From positions 2,328,365-2,392,364 of the forward strand of contig NZ_JAPMXC010000001.1 in the NCBI RefSeq assembly GCF_026624755.1: a DNA stretch of 64,000 bases. The letters are read 5' to 3'. The position numbers were made by a program, and so were the translations under genes. The stretch comes from Robbsia betulipollinis. Its GTDB lineage: Bacteria; Pseudomonadota; Gammaproteobacteria; Burkholderiales; Burkholderiaceae. Shown in pieces: positions 18,554-28,187 of this stretch (position 1 is its first letter; the number at the start of each line of letters is the position of its first letter). The notes below the pieces were generated by a model. The model searched no databases. It was not told the DNA's origin and saw only the letters and a program-made list of their open reading frames with translations.

Positions 18554-19771
18554 ATGCCCGCTCATCTGGCCACTCCCGTCGGCAACGCGCGACGCCTGCT
18601 CTACCTGCTGGGCGCGCTCGCCGCCTGCGGACCGCTCTCGATCGACATGTATCTGCCGGCGCTGCCGTCGATGGCGGCGCAGTTCGGCGTGGCCGAGGGG
18701 CTTGCGCAAGCCACGCTCACCACTTTCCTGGTGGGTTTCTCCGTCGGCATGCTGCTCTATGGGCCGCTCTCCGACGCCTACGGCCGCCGTCCGGTCCTGC
18801 TGGCAGGCGTCATCCTGTACGCGGCCGCGTCGCTGTGCTGCATGCTGGCGCCCACCATCCTGTCGCTGGCGTCGCTGCGCTTCGTCCAGGCATTGGGCGC
18901 GGGCGCCGCCTCGGTGCTCGCGCGCGCGATCGCGCGCGACGCCCATGCGCCCGCGGACGCGGCGCGGGTGCTGTCCTTCCTGCAGATCGTCACCTCGGTC
19001 GGCCCCTTGCTCGCGCCGTTGATCGGCGGCCAGTTGCTGCTGCTGGGCGGCTGGCGCGCGGTGTTCGCGGCGCTGACGGCCTATGGCGTGCTCAGCGCGG
19101 TGCTGGTGGCGCGCCGGATACCCGAGACCTGGCCGCGCGCGAAACGCCGTCAGGCGGCGCTCGCCCATTCCTTCCTGGCGTATGGACGCCTGCTCGCCGA
19201 TCCGACCGTGCTCGCGTATCTGCTGTGCGGCGGCATGTCGTTCGCGGCGATGTTCGCGTACATCGCCGGCACGCCGTTCGTCTACATCGATTATTACCAT
19301 GTCTCGCCGCAGCGCTATGGCTTCTTCTTCGCCGCGAACATCGTCGGATTGGTCGGCGGCAACTTTCTGAACGCGCGCTGCGTTGGCCGGCTGGGTACCC
19401 TGACCCTGATTTCGTGGGCGTCCGCGATCGCGTGCGGTGCGGCGTTGCTGACCGGTCTGGCCTGCCTCACCGGCTGGGGCGGGCTGCCGCTGCTGGCCAC
19501 GGCGCTGTTTTTCGTGGTCGGCACGACGGGGATACTGGGGGCGAACTGCGTGACCGAGCTGATGCACCGCTACCCCCATAACGCGGGCGCGGCGGCGGCG
19601 CTGTTCGGCGCGGTCCAGTTCGGGCTGGGGGCGCTGTCGGGCAGCGTGCTGGGGCTGTTGTCGAACGGGACGCCGCTGGCGCTGGGTGGCGTGATCGCCG
19701 CGTGCGGGATCTGCATGCTCGTGGGCCGCGGCCTGCTGCGGCGGCTGCACGGCCGGCCGGTGAAGGCCTGA
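18554..19771 (+). CDS. Bcr/CflA family drug-resistance MFS transporter
   Basis: 405 residues with about twelve transmembrane helices. Diagnostic for the subfamily are GPLSIDMYLPALPSMAAQFGV in the first helix region, motif A as GPLSDAYGRRPVLLAG between helices 2 and 3, and RFVQALGAGAASVLARAIARD in helix 4. The ATG at 18554 matches family N-termini; the open frame extends to 18422 without support. Probably a proton-driven exporter of small toxic compounds; the substrate cannot be inferred. The region upstream contains a duplicated 12-base block (CGCGGGCATATA) ending in TATAAT. Confidence 0.9.
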   Translation: MPAHLATPVGNARRLLYLLGALAACGPLSIDMYLPALPSMAAQFGVAEGLAQATLTTFLVGFSVGMLLYGPLSDAYGRRPVLLAGVILYAAASLCCMLAPTILSLASLRFVQALGAGAASVLARAIARDAHAPADAARVLSFLQIVTSVGPLLAPLIGGQLLLLGGWRAVFAALTAYGVLSAVLVARRIPETWPRAKRRQAALAHSFLAYGRLLADPTVLAYLLCGGMSFAAMFAYIAGTPFVYIDYYHVSPQRYGFFFAANIVGLVGGNFLNARCVGRLGTLTLISWASAIACGAALLTGLACLTGWGGLPLLATALFFVVGTTGILGANCVTELMHRYPHNAGAAAALFGAVQFGLGALSGSVLGLLSNGTPLALGGVIAACGICMLVGRGLLRRLHGRPVKA

Positions 19772-19895
19772 GCGCACGGGCGCGCCGCGCGGATTAAATA
19801 TGGCGGTAAGTCGCGGCTGCACGCGCCGCGTCGACGATTTGTCGGTAAACTGCGATGAGACGCTACATTCCAACCCACCAACGGGCGACGCAGTT

Positions 19896-21491
19896 ATGCA
19901 AAGCGACAAAAAAAGCGACAAGCAGAACGACAAGGCAGGCGACAAGGCAAGCGACAGGCACCACGACAAGACGGGCGACAGGGCAAGCGGCAAGCAGGCC
20001 GACAAACAAGCCGACAAGCAGAGCGCCGGCCGCGACGAGAGCACGTTCACTTTCGTGCTGTTCGGCGGCACCGGGGATCTGGCCATGCGCAAGATCCTGC
20101 CGGCGCTGTACCAGGCGCATCGCGACAAGCTGATCGACGCCTCGGGCCGGATTCTCGCGGTGGCGCGTGCCGCGCCCGATCTTCCCGGCTACCTGGAGTG
20201 GGTCGAGGAGAACGTGAAGCCGAAGGTGCCCAAGGCCGAGTTCAACGACGACGACTGGCGCGGTTTCCTCGAACGCATCGCCTACGTGCAGCTGGATGCC
20301 ACCCAGCAGGCCGATTTCGTCAAGCTCAAGGACACGCTCGAAACCTACGGCGGTACGCGCGTTTTCTATCTTGCGACCGGCCCGTCGCTGTTCGTGCCGA
20401 TCTGCGAGGCATTGGCCGAGCAGCAACTGAACACCCATGCCCGCATCGTGCTGGAAAAGCCGCTCGGGTACGATCTGGAGTCGTCGAAAGCGATCAACGA
20501 CGCGGTCGGTGCGATCTTCCAGGAAGAGCAGATCTACCGGATCGATCATTACCTGGGCAAGGAGCCGGTGCAGAACCTGCTGGCGCTGCGCTTCGGCAAT
20601 GCGCTGTTCGAGCCGCTATGGCGCCGCGAGTGGGTCGAAAGCATCCAGATCACGATCGCCGAGCAGTTGGGCGTGGAAGCGCGGGGCGACTTCTACGACC
20701 AGGTGGGCGCGCTGCGCGACATGGTGCAGAACCACCTGTTGCAGTTGCTGGCGATCGTTGCCATGGAACCGCCGCATGCGCTCGATTCCTCCGATAGCGT
20801 GCGCGACGAGAAATTGCGCGTGCTGCGGGCGCTCAAGCCGTTGAGCGCGAGCGACATCTCGAAGGTGGCCGTGCGCGGTCAGTACGCCTCGGGCGTGGTG
20901 CGGGGCGAATCGGTGCCGGCCTACGCGACCGAGAAGGGCGTGAAGGAGGGCAGCGAAACCGAAACCTTCGTCGCGCTCAAGGTGGAGATCGAGAACTGGC
21001 GCTGGGCGGGCGTGCCCTTCTTCCTGCGCACCGGCAAGCGGCTGGCCGAGCGGACCGCGGAGATCGTCGTCAATTTCCGCCCGGTGCCGCATTCGGCGCT
21101 GGGCCCGGGCGCCCTGCGCGCCGGCGCGAACCGGATGGTGATCCGCCTGCAGCCGCACGAGTCGATCCGTCTCTACTGTCTGGCGAAGCAGCCGGGCGAG
21201 GGCATGCAGGTGCAGAGCGTCTATCTGGACCTCGATTTCGACCAGTTCTTCAAGGGCAACCGGATGGAGGCCTACGAGCGCCTGCTGCTCGACGTGATCC
21301 ATGGGCGGCTGGCGCTGTTCGTGCGGCGCGACGAACAGGAGGCGGCATGGCGCTGGGTCGAGCCGATCATCGACGAATGGGCGACCTCCGGCAAGAAGCC
21401 GAAGGCCTATGCCTCGGGCACATGGGGACCGGCGGCCGCCAGCGCGATGCTCGCGCAACACGGCACGTACTGGTTCGAGGAAGAAAACTGA
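19896..21491 (+). CDS. zwf: Glucose-6-phosphate 1-dehydrogenase with repetitive Lys/Asp N-terminal extension
   Basis: 531 residues. Oxidises glucose 6-phosphate to 6-phosphogluconolactone with NAD(P)+, first step of the Entner-Doudoroff/pentose phosphate routes. Enzyme core from about residue 50: TFVLFGGTGDLAMRKILPALY (dinucleotide site), LEKPLGYDLESS, RIDHYLGKEPVQNLLALRFGN (active-site His and Lys), GQYASGVV and FFLRTGKRLAERT. The first 47 residues are a low-complexity DK-rich repeat (period four residues, 12 bases) not found in ordinary Zwf; start at ATG 19896, though a later start cannot be excluded because no strong ribosome site is visible. First gene of zwf-pgl-glk. Confidence 0.95.
   Translation: MQSDKKSDKQNDKAGDKASDRHHDKTGDRASGKQADKQADKQSAGRDESTFTFVLFGGTGDLAMRKILPALYQAHRDKLIDASGRILAVARAAPDLPGYLEWVEENVKPKVPKAEFNDDDWRGFLERIAYVQLDATQQADFVKLKDTLETYGGTRVFYLATGPSLFVPICEALAEQQLNTHARIVLEKPLGYDLESSKAINDAVGAIFQEEQIYRIDHYLGKEPVQNLLALRFGNALFEPLWRREWVESIQITIAEQLGVEARGDFYDQVGALRDMVQNHLLQLLAIVAMEPPHALDSSDSVRDEKLRVLRALKPLSASDISKVAVRGQYASGVVRGESVPAYATEKGVKEGSETETFVALKVEIENWRWAGVPFFLRTGKRLAERTAEIVVNFRPVPHSALGPGALRAGANRMVIRLQPHESIRLYCLAKQPGEGMQVQSVYLDLDFDQFFKGNRMEAYERLLLDVIHGRLALFVRRDEQEAAWRWVEPIIDEWATSGKKPKAYASGTWGPAAASAMLAQHGTYWFEEEN
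19902..20021 (+). repeat. 12-bp-period repeat encoding Asp-Lys-rich zwf N-terminus
   Basis: The pattern GACAAG/GACAGG plus six variable bases recurs every 12 bases about ten times, with drift between units, encoding D-K/R-x-x blocks. It is in frame with zwf and would give a highly charged disordered head. Confidence 0.7.
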
Positions 21492-21505
21492 GGAGCGCGT
21501 CGCAC

Positions 21506-22216
21506 ATGATCGATTTCCACGCATTCGACACCGCCGACGCGCAGGCCGAGGCGCTCGCGCGGGCGGTCGCGCAAGCCTTGCAGGACGCGCTGAGCGAACG
21601 TGACGCCAAGGCGGGCGTCGGCGAAGTCACCACGGCGCGGGTGACGCTCGCGGTCTCCGGCGGCAAAAGCCCGGTGACGTTTTTCACGCACCTGTCGCGC
21701 ACGCCGCTCGATTGGGCGCGGGTCGACGTCACGCTGGTGGATGACCGCTGGTTGCCCGAAGCGCATGCCGACAGCAATGCGCGCATGGTGCGCGAGACGC
21801 TGCTGCAAAACGCGGCGGCCGCGGCGCGCTTCGTGCCGCTGGTGGACGCGACGCGCGATCCCGCGCAGGTCGTCGCCGCTCTGAACCAGAGCAGCGCGCC
21901 CGCTTTGCCGGATGTCGCGGTGCTGGGCATGGGCGAGGATGGTCATACCGCGTCGATCTTCGCGGACGCCCCGGAGTGGGAGCACGCGACGACGACGCGC
22001 GAGCGTCTGGTCGTCGTGCATCCCGGCAGTGCCCCGCATGCGCGCATCAGCTGGTCGCTGCACGCGCTGCAACACATCAACACACTATTTCTACAAATTG
22101 GCGGCGAGAAGAAGCGTGCGGTCCTTGATGCTGCGGCAGCGCTGCCGCAGCACAATGCGATCTCGCGCCTCGCCGTGGACGGGGGAGTCACGATCGATGT
22201 TTATTGGTACGCCTGA
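21506..22216 (+). CDS. pgl: 6-phosphogluconolactonase
   Basis: 236 residues. Hydrolyses 6-phosphogluconolactone, the Zwf product. Typical of the DevB/Pgl family: [18 protein letters not shown] (phosphate loop), [21 protein letters not shown], and [22 protein letters not shown]. Begins 14 bases after the zwf stop, behind GAGGAG, so it is in the same operon. Its 3' end overlaps the chosen start of glk by 20 bases. Confidence 0.95.
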   Translation: MIDFHAFDTADAQAEALARAVAQALQDALSERDAKAGVGEVTTARVTLAVSGGKSPVTFFTHLSRTPLDWARVDVTLVDDRWLPEAHADSNARMVRETLLQNAAAAARFVPLVDATRDPAQVVAALNQSSAPALPDVAVLGMGEDGHTASIFADAPEWEHATTTRERLVVVHPGSAPHARISWSLHALQHINTLFLQIGGEKKRAVLDAAAALPQHNAISRLAVDGGVTIDVYWYA

Positions 22217-23252
22217 GGGTATGCCCGAGCGCCAGGGCGGGCAGGCAGCGGCAACGGGCACGCCGCACGCGGACGGCCCGCGCCTGCTGGCGGATATCGG
22301 CGGCACGAACGCCCGTTTCGCGCTGGAAAGCGCGCCGGGCGTGATCGGCGCCATCCGCATTTACTCGTGCACGGATTTTCCGGGCATCGTCGAGGCCATC
22401 CAGCGCTTCTATGCCGATACCGACGTGGATGCGGGACAGCCGGTGCTGCATGCGGCGGTGGCGATCGCCAATCCGATCGACGGCGATCTCGTCGCCATGA
22501 CGAATCACGACTGGCGGTTCTCGATCGAGGCGACCCGGAACGCGCTCGGGCTGCGCACGCTGAAGGTCGTCAACGACTTCGCCGCGCTGGCGCAGGCCGT
22601 GCCCGCGCTGGATGTGCGGCAGCGTCGTCAGTTCGGCGGCGGGCATGCGCAATCCGACGGCGTGATGGCGGTGCTGGGCGCCGGCACCGGGCTGGGCGTG
22701 GCGGGGCTCGTGCGGGCCGACGCGCGCTGGATCGCGCTGTCGAGCGAAGGCGGTCATGCCAGCTTCTCGCCGCTGGACGCCCGCGAAGACGCCATCCTCG
22801 CGTACGCGCGCGCGAAATGGGGCCATGTCTCGTTCGAACGCGTGGCGTCGGGCCCCGGGATCGAATTGATCCATACCGTGCTCGCGCAGGGCCGCGCAGC
22901 CGCGCAGCCCACCGACACCGCCGCGATCGTGCAGCGCGCTGCCGAGGGCGATGCGCTGGCGCTCGAAGCCATCGACGTGTTTTGCGGGATCTTGGGTAGC
23001 TTCGCCGGCAACGTCGCCATCACGTTCGGCGCGCAGGGCGGGGTCTATGTGGGCGGCGGCGTCGTGCCGAAGCTCGGCGAGCGTTTCTACGCGTCGGCGT
23101 TCCGGGAACGATTCGAGCAGAAGGGGCGTTTCGACCAGTATCTGGCGAACATCCCGACCTATGTGATCACCGCCGACAATCCAGCCTTCATCGGTGCGTC
23201 CGAGATCCTGACGGCCGCGCTGGCCGGCGGCGGCCGGTCCGCCGCCGTTTGA
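22197..23252 (+). CDS. glk: Glucokinase
   Basis: 351 residues from ATG 22197, which has GGGGGAG about nine bases upstream; ATG 22221 would give 343 but its ribosome site is too close. Bacterial-type ATP-dependent glucokinase (ROK-unrelated Glk family): [15 protein letters not shown] (phosphate 1 motif), [20 protein letters not shown]-like [27 protein letters not shown] and SSEGGHASF. The protein ends after the kinase domain; from memory, many Burkholderia homologues carry a C-terminal RpiR/HexR regulator fused on, which is absent here. Last gene of zwf-pgl-glk. Confidence 0.93.
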   Translation: MFIGTPEGMPERQGGQAAATGTPHADGPRLLADIGGTNARFALESAPGVIGAIRIYSCTDFPGIVEAIQRFYADTDVDAGQPVLHAAVAIANPIDGDLVAMTNHDWRFSIEATRNALGLRTLKVVNDFAALAQAVPALDVRQRRQFGGGHAQSDGVMAVLGAGTGLGVAGLVRADARWIALSSEGGHASFSPLDAREDAILAYARAKWGHVSFERVASGPGIELIHTVLAQGRAAAQPTDTAAIVQRAAEGDALALEAIDVFCGILGSFAGNVAITFGAQGGVYVGGGVVPKLGERFYASAFRERFEQKGRFDQYLANIPTYVITADNPAFIGASEILTAALAGGGRSAAV

Positions 23253-23361
23253 GAACAAACCGGCTTCCTCCCGCCGGCCGTGGCGGGCATGCTGTCGGAT
23301 TCGATCGACCGTTGTGGCGGCATCGTCCCGAGCCGCGGCGGGCAGCCACTCGGCGCGGCGA

Positions 23362-24552
23362 TCATGCACGCCCGGTTCGCCGATCGCCCGAGTCCTTCCT
23401 CGCCACCTGGATCGCCTCCCTTACCCTGGCCCGCTCGGGCATGGAAAGGTGTCGGATCATGGTATCGATGGGGTAGTCGGGCACCCGAGCGATCAGGCGC
23501 GCCAGCGAACGCAACAAGGTGTCCTGATCGGGTGGCGCGGTGTCCGTCATGACGTAATGGCACATCCCATGGCACAGGTCCTTCATTCGCCGGTGACCGT
23601 CCCGGTGATCCGCCGACAGCGTCTCCATGGCACCGAGCATGACGCGGCAGGCTTGCAGCCGGGTCGCCGCGGGCAGATTTCTGATGACGGGAAGGAGTTC
23701 TTGCAACAGGTCGGCGCGGGCCCGAGAAGGGTGCGCGCCGATCGCGCTGACGAAGCGTTCGAAGCGTTCGAAGCGTTGTGGCTCGGTCAGTTTCTGCAGC
23801 CCGCTCGCGAGTCTCTTCAACGCCTTCGATTGCCTGTCCAGCGGTTGTCCGAGAACCTCGTCCAACAAATGATCGTGCGCTTCGGCGTTGATGGGTGTGG
23901 GCAACTTCGAGACGCCCGAAGCGAGGACCTCGAGGATGGGCAACCGATGTCCGACCGGAACGGCCGCCATCGCCACGCGAATGTGGCTATATGCCTGGAT
24001 CTGGTCTATCGCTTCGCCCTCGTGCAGTGTGCTCGCTTGGTCCTCCAACACCCGCGCCGCCGCCGCGTACGGGGCGTCCCGCAGGCTGTCCCGCAATCCG
24101 GTGATGGTGTTCGGGCGCCCGCGTGGGTGGAGGGAGGTCGGGGGGGCAGGCGGGGCGTCGTTGCCGAGCAAGCGGGCGAGAGCGCCGGTGTCGGTCTTTC
24201 GCGTGCCGGTCGTTCGCGTCGTATGAGCTGCAAGACGTGCGCTGTCGATCTCCCCGGAGATTGCCGGATAGATCGATTTTGCCGTATTGCCAAACGCCAG
24301 GACTTCCCTGCCTTCGAGATGCGTCGCGATACGGCTGAGGATTTCCGACGGCAACAGCGGCAAGCTCGCGCGCCGTCCGGATCCGGATCCGGGTGCCGGC
24401 TTGGGCGCCGCCGCGCGCTGCGTCGGCAGTCCGGCCAGTTCACCGGAGACGCTGTGCGTCGATGCCTGGCTCCCGCGACGGCTCGGCCCGGCGGATTCGT
24501 CAGATGGTGCGGTGGAGGGTAAGGACGACGGGGACGATCTGACGCGCTCCAT
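23362..24552 (-). CDS. F-box-like motif protein, candidate secreted effector
   Basis: 396 residues from ATG 24552, with GGAAG nine bases upstream (an upstream GTG at 24573 is an alternative). Residues 1-63 are disordered, rich in Ser, Pro, Gly and Arg, as in N-termini of type III effectors. Residues 64-98 (LPLLPSEILSRIATHLEG, then a REVLAFGNTAKSIYPAI segment) fit the F-box pattern LPxE(I/L)xxxI..L that binds Skp1 in eukaryotes. Residues about 150-390 are alpha-helical and read as loosely repeated 35-45 residue units. No enzymatic motif, signal peptide or transmembrane segment. Stands alone between glk and an ABC operon; no secretion genes nearby. Function is inference from the F-box-like segment. 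Confidence 0.6.
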   Translation of the reverse strand: MERVRSSPSSLPSTAPSDESAGPSRRGSQASTHSVSGELAGLPTQRAAAPKPAPGSGSGRRASLPLLPSEILSRIATHLEGREVLAFGNTAKSIYPAISGEIDSARLAAHTTRTTGTRKTDTGALARLLGNDAPPAPPTSLHPRGRPNTITGLRDSLRDAPYAAAARVLEDQASTLHEGEAIDQIQAYSHIRVAMAAVPVGHRLPILEVLASGVSKLPTPINAEAHDHLLDEVLGQPLDRQSKALKRLASGLQKLTEPQRFERFERFVSAIGAHPSRARADLLQELLPVIRNLPAATRLQACRVMLGAMETLSADHRDGHRRMKDLCHGMCHYVMTDTAPPDQDTLLRSLARLIARVPDYPIDTMIRHLSMPERARVREAIQVARKDSGDRRTGRA

Positions 24553-24672
24553 GGCAAAAGGCTTCCAAATCACGTCAATCTAACGAAAGAGCAGCCGGCG
24601 ATCTGGTGAAAGCCGAAGCGGTGCGTCGATTCCCGCAGGGGAAGCTCAGGTCCCGTCGGCGCGCGGGAACGC

Positions 24673-25440
24673 CTATTTGAGACTCCCCGACAGGAACTGC
24701 CGGAGCCGCTCGCTGCGCGTTTCCGAGAAGACCGCCTGCGGGCTGCCTTCCTCCTCGATCCTGCCCTGATGCAGGAAAACGACGTGGTTCGAGACGTTGC
24801 GCGCGAAACTCATCTCGTGCGTGACCACCACCATCGTGCGGCCTTCCTCGGCCAGCGTCTGCATCACCTTCAGCACTTCCCCCACCAGTTCGGGATCCAG
24901 CGCCGACGTGGGCTCGTCGAACAGCATCACGTCCGGTTCCATCGACAGCGCGCGGGCGATCGCCACGCGCTGCTGCTGGCCGCCGGACAGATGCGACGGA
25001 TACTTGCGTTCCATCTGCGGGCCGAGACCGACTTTCTCGAGATAGCGACGCGCGCGCTGCTGCGCCTCGGCACGCGACAGGCCGAGGACGTGGATCGGGG
25101 CCTCGGTCACGTTCTCCAGCACCGTCATGTGGGCCCAGAGGTTGAAATGCTGGAACACCATTGCCAGCCGGCTGCGAAACGTTTGCAGCTGGCGCGCGTC
25201 GACCACCCGCAGGGCGCCGTCCCGGGTCGGGGCCGTGCGGATTTCCTCGCCGTCCAGCAGAATCCGGCCGGCGTTCGGCTGCTCCAGGAAATTGATGCAG
25301 CGCAGGAAGGTACTCTTGCCCGAGCCGCTCGATCCGATGATGCTGGTGACGTCGCCGGCGCGCAGCTTCAGCGAAACGCCTTTGAGAACTTCCTGCTCTC
25401 CATAGCGCTTGTGCAGGTCGTCAACGATGAGTTTGTACAT
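24673..25440 (-). CDS. hisP: Amino acid ABC transporter ATPase (HisP/ArtP type)
   Basis: 255 residues. Walker [11 protein letters not shown]-loop [20 protein letters not shown] signature [15 protein letters not shown], Walker [15 protein letters not shown] and switch His in [23 protein letters not shown]. These, and the [22 protein letters not shown] stretch, are characteristic of the histidine/lysine/arginine/ornithine branch. Last of four genes SBP-hisQ-hisM-hisP on the minus strand; 15 bases after hisM. Confidence 0.92.
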   Translation of the reverse strand: MYKLIVDDLHKRYGEQEVLKGVSLKLRAGDVTSIIGSSGSGKSTFLRCINFLEQPNAGRILLDGEEIRTAPTRDGALRVVDARQLQTFRSRLAMVFQHFNLWAHMTVLENVTEAPIHVLGLSRAEAQQRARRYLEKVGLGPQMERKYPSHLSGGQQQRVAIARALSMEPDVMLFDEPTSALDPELVGEVLKVMQTLAEEGRTMVVVTHEMSFARNVSNHVVFLHQGRIEEEGSPQAVFSETRSERLRQFLSGSLK

Positions 25441-25455
25441 GGGTCGGTCGGGCGG

Positions 25456-26169
25456 TCAGTTCGATTGCGGTTGGAGATAGGCGAGCCAGCGTCGCTCCGC
25501 ACGCCGAAACAGGTAGACGAGGGCGAACGAAATCACCAGATAGAACGCCCCGGCGATCGTAAACGACTGGAACGTCATATAGGTCGCCGAATTCGCGTCG
25601 CGGGCGATTTTCAGGATGTCCGGGACGGTGGCCGTGAAGGCGACCGTGGTCGCATGCAGCATCAGGATCACTTCGTTGCTGTAATAGGGCAACGCGCGCC
25701 GCAGGGCCGAGGGCAGGATCACGCGGCGGTACACGGTGAAGGACGACATGCCGTAGGCGCGCGCCGCCTCCACCTCGCCGCTGGGCGTCGCCTTGATCGC
25801 GCCGGCGAAGATCTCGGTCGTGTACGCGCAGGTATTGAGCGTGAAGGCCAGCAGCGTGCAGTTCATGCCTTCGCGAAAGAACGCGTTCAACGCCGGGGTG
25901 TCGCGCACCACATGCAGACTGTAGAGACCGGTATAGAACAGCAGCAGCTGCACATAGAGCGGCGTGCCGCGAAACACATAGGTGAACAGCCAGACCGGCG
26001 CGCGCAGCCAGGGCTTGGGCGAGACGCGGGCGATCGCCAGCGGGATCGACAGGCAAAAGCCGACGCTGATCGAAAAAACCAGCAGCCACAGCGTGATGAC
26101 GAGGCCGGTGTATTGAAAGCCGTCCGAGTAGAGGAAGGGCTTCCAGTAATCGTGGAGGATCTGGATCAT
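25456..26169 (-). CDS. hisM: Basic amino acid ABC transporter permease HisM
   Basis: 237 residues. Polar amino acid permease with about five transmembrane helices and the EAA loop EVEAARAYGMSSFTVYRRVILPSALRRALPYYSNEVILMLH that contacts the ATPase. FRGTPLYVQLLLFY in the second helix region is typical of HisM. Its ATG overlaps the stop of hisQ (26166-26169, ATGA), so the two permeases are translationally coupled. Confidence 0.92.
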   Translation of the reverse strand: MIQILHDYWKPFLYSDGFQYTGLVITLWLLVFSISVGFCLSIPLAIARVSPKPWLRAPVWLFTYVFRGTPLYVQLLLFYTGLYSLHVVRDTPALNAFFREGMNCTLLAFTLNTCAYTTEIFAGAIKATPSGEVEAARAYGMSSFTVYRRVILPSALRRALPYYSNEVILMLHATTVAFTATVPDILKIARDANSATYMTFQSFTIAGAFYLVISFALVYLFRRAERRWLAYLQPQSN

Positions 26170-26855
26170 AGGTCCGCCTTTCTGACACCCACCGAATACC
26201 GGCGTTCGAGGAAGATCAATACCAGGTTCGAGAGGGTCGTGATGCCCAGATACACGCCCGCCGCGACGAGCGTGAACAGGAAGAAATCGAGGCTGCCCTT
26301 GCCGGCGTCCTGCGTCGCCTTGACCAGATCGGCGAGGCCGATGATCGACACCAGCGCGGTTGCCTTGACGATGACCTGCCAGTTGTTGCCGATGCCCGGC
26401 AGCGCGTGCCGCATCATTTGCGGAAACAGGATGCGCCTGAACGTCTGGAACGGCTTCATGCCGTACGCCAGCGCGGCTTCCTGCTGGCCGCGCGGCACGG
26501 CCATGAAGGCGCCGCGGAAGGTTTCGGTGAAATAGGCGCCGTAGATGAAGCCGAGCGTCAGCACGCCGGCGAGAAACGGGTCGATGTTGAACTGGTCGAG
26601 GCTCATCCAGTCGGTGAGCGTATTGAGCCAGATCTGAATGCCGTAGAACAGCAGCAGCATCAGGACGAGATCGGGCACGCCGCGGATCAGCGTGGTGTAG
26701 ACGGTGGCGAGCGCGCGCGCGGCGCGGTTGCGCGACAGCTTGCACGAGGCGCCGATCAGGCCGATCACGATCGCCGTGATCAACGACAGGACGGCCAGCT
26801 GGACCGTTTGCCAGGCCCCTTGCAGGATGACCGGCCCGTAGCCATACAAAAACAT
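26166..26855 (-). CDS. hisQ: Basic amino acid ABC transporter permease HisQ
   Basis: 229 residues, partner of HisM. Starts MFLYGYGPVILQGAWQTVQLAVLS, characteristic of HisQ, with TTLIRGVPDLVLMLLLFYG and the EAA loop QEAALAYGMKPFQTFRRILFPQMMRHALPGIGNNW. A 99-base gap separates it from the binding-protein gene, so expression may be stepped down after that gene. Confidence 0.92.
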   Translation of the reverse strand: MFLYGYGPVILQGAWQTVQLAVLSLITAIVIGLIGASCKLSRNRAARALATVYTTLIRGVPDLVLMLLLFYGIQIWLNTLTDWMSLDQFNIDPFLAGVLTLGFIYGAYFTETFRGAFMAVPRGQQEAALAYGMKPFQTFRRILFPQMMRHALPGIGNNWQVIVKATALVSIIGLADLVKATQDAGKGSLDFFLFTLVAAGVYLGITTLSNLVLIFLERRYSVGVRKADL

Positions 26856-26954
26856 GGGGACTTCCTTCGCGGTATGGCGGTAAAAGCGTCGGCGCGCGGC
26901 CGCCGGAACAGAGGGGCGACCCCGCCGGATCGACCGCGCGCCGCCATCCGACGA

Positions 26955-27728
26955 TCAGTGGCCGTAGATGTTGAAGTCGAAATACTTCTTCGCGATCTTG
27001 TCGTAGGTGCCGTCGGCGCGGATGGCCTTGATCGCCGCGTTGAACTGCGTGCGCAGGTCGTCGTCGCTCTTGCGCAGGCCGATGCCCGCGCCGTCACCCA
27101 GCGTCTTCTTGTCGTCGATGCTGGCGCCGGCGAACGCGAAACCCTTGCCGCGCGGCGTCTTCAGGAAGCCGATCGAAGCCTGCACCTCGTCCTGGAACGA
27201 TGCGTCGATGCGTCCTGCCACCAGGTCGGCATAGGCCTGGTCCTGGTTCTGGTACGGCACCAGGATCACGCCCTTGGGCTGCCAGTAGGTCTTGATGTAG
27301 GTTTCCTGGATCGTGCCCTGTTCGACGCCCACGCGCTTGCCCTTGAGGGACTCGACCGTCGGCATCAGACCCGAGCCGTCTTTCGCGATCATCCGCGACG
27401 GCGAGTTGAACAGTTTGTCCGAGTAGGCGATCTGTTCCTTGCGCTTGTCGGTGATCGACAGCGAGGAAATGATGGCATCGATCTTCTTGACGTTCAGCGC
27501 CGGAATCAGGCCGTCGAAATCGTTCTCGACCCATTCGCACTTCGCATGCATTTTCGCGCAGAGCGCATTGCCCAGGTCGATATCGAAACCGATCAGCTGA
27601 CCGCTCGGAGCCTTCGACTCGAACGGGGCATAGGTCGGATCGACACCGATACGGATGTTCTTCCATTCTTTTGCGCTAACCCCGGTGGCGACGAGCGCCA
27701 TGGCAATACATACGGCGAGTTTTTTCAT
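26955..27728 (-). CDS. Periplasmic basic amino acid binding protein (HisJ/ArgT type)
   Basis: 257 residues. MKKLAVCIAMALVATGVSA is a cleavable signal peptide; the mature protein begins KEWKNIRIGVDPTYAPFESK, the classic lysine/arginine/ornithine- or histidine-binding start, followed by GFDIDLGNALCAKMHAKCEWVENDFDGLIPAL with the conserved Cys pair and KIDAIISSLSITDKRKEQIAYS. Delivers substrate to HisQM-HisP encoded just downstream. Which basic amino acid is preferred cannot be told. Confidence 0.93.
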   Translation of the reverse strand: MKKLAVCIAMALVATGVSAKEWKNIRIGVDPTYAPFESKAPSGQLIGFDIDLGNALCAKMHAKCEWVENDFDGLIPALNVKKIDAIISSLSITDKRKEQIAYSDKLFNSPSRMIAKDGSGLMPTVESLKGKRVGVEQGTIQETYIKTYWQPKGVILVPYQNQDQAYADLVAGRIDASFQDEVQASIGFLKTPRGKGFAFAGASIDDKKTLGDGAGIGLRKSDDDLRTQFNAAIKAIRADGTYDKIAKKYFDFNIYGH

Positions 27729-28187
27729 TGGATCCTCGTTCTAGCAGCGGTCTTGGAGCCGGGCGATCGTGTGCCCGGCGGCCCCATTCTAGGCAATCAA
27801 AAACATCAACGGTACGCGGTTCGCACGTCCGTTCGATTTCGGGCGAGGTCGCGAGAGCGGCCGTCATCCCGTTCTTTCACGGTATGGGAGCGGGATGACG
27901 GGGCGCATTTTAACCTGATCGGCACGCGATCGGCTGTTACCTGAGGGAGGCATGCACTTTTACCGGCGCGTGATCAGGTCCCCGATCCAAAAGGAACGGG
28001 GCGATGGGCGGGTAAAAAACAGGTGGCAAGGAGATGCGCGGCGCCTCCCCGGCGCGCTTGCGGCAATGCACGAGTAGGCCGGGATGACATGGCGCACGAG
28101 GAACGCGGGAGAGGGGCGCCCTGGGGAGGCGTTCCCGCGGAATCGTCCCCCCGGCCCGGGATGCAGCGCGGGGAACGGGGCGGAGGG
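27729..28187. other. Gene-free stretch between the binding-protein gene and the Spy-like gene
   Basis: 459 bases. It should hold the promoter of the minus-strand ABC operon on its left side and the 3' end of the Spy-like transcript on its right. Small ORFs here have no ribosome site and skewed composition. No clear hairpin or repeat recognised. Confidence 0.45.

Noticed and set aside
24553-24672. HrpB-type hrpII box (TTCG-N16-TTCG) upstream of the F-box-like gene
   Set aside because: Two TTCG blocks exist but 26 bases apart, not 16.
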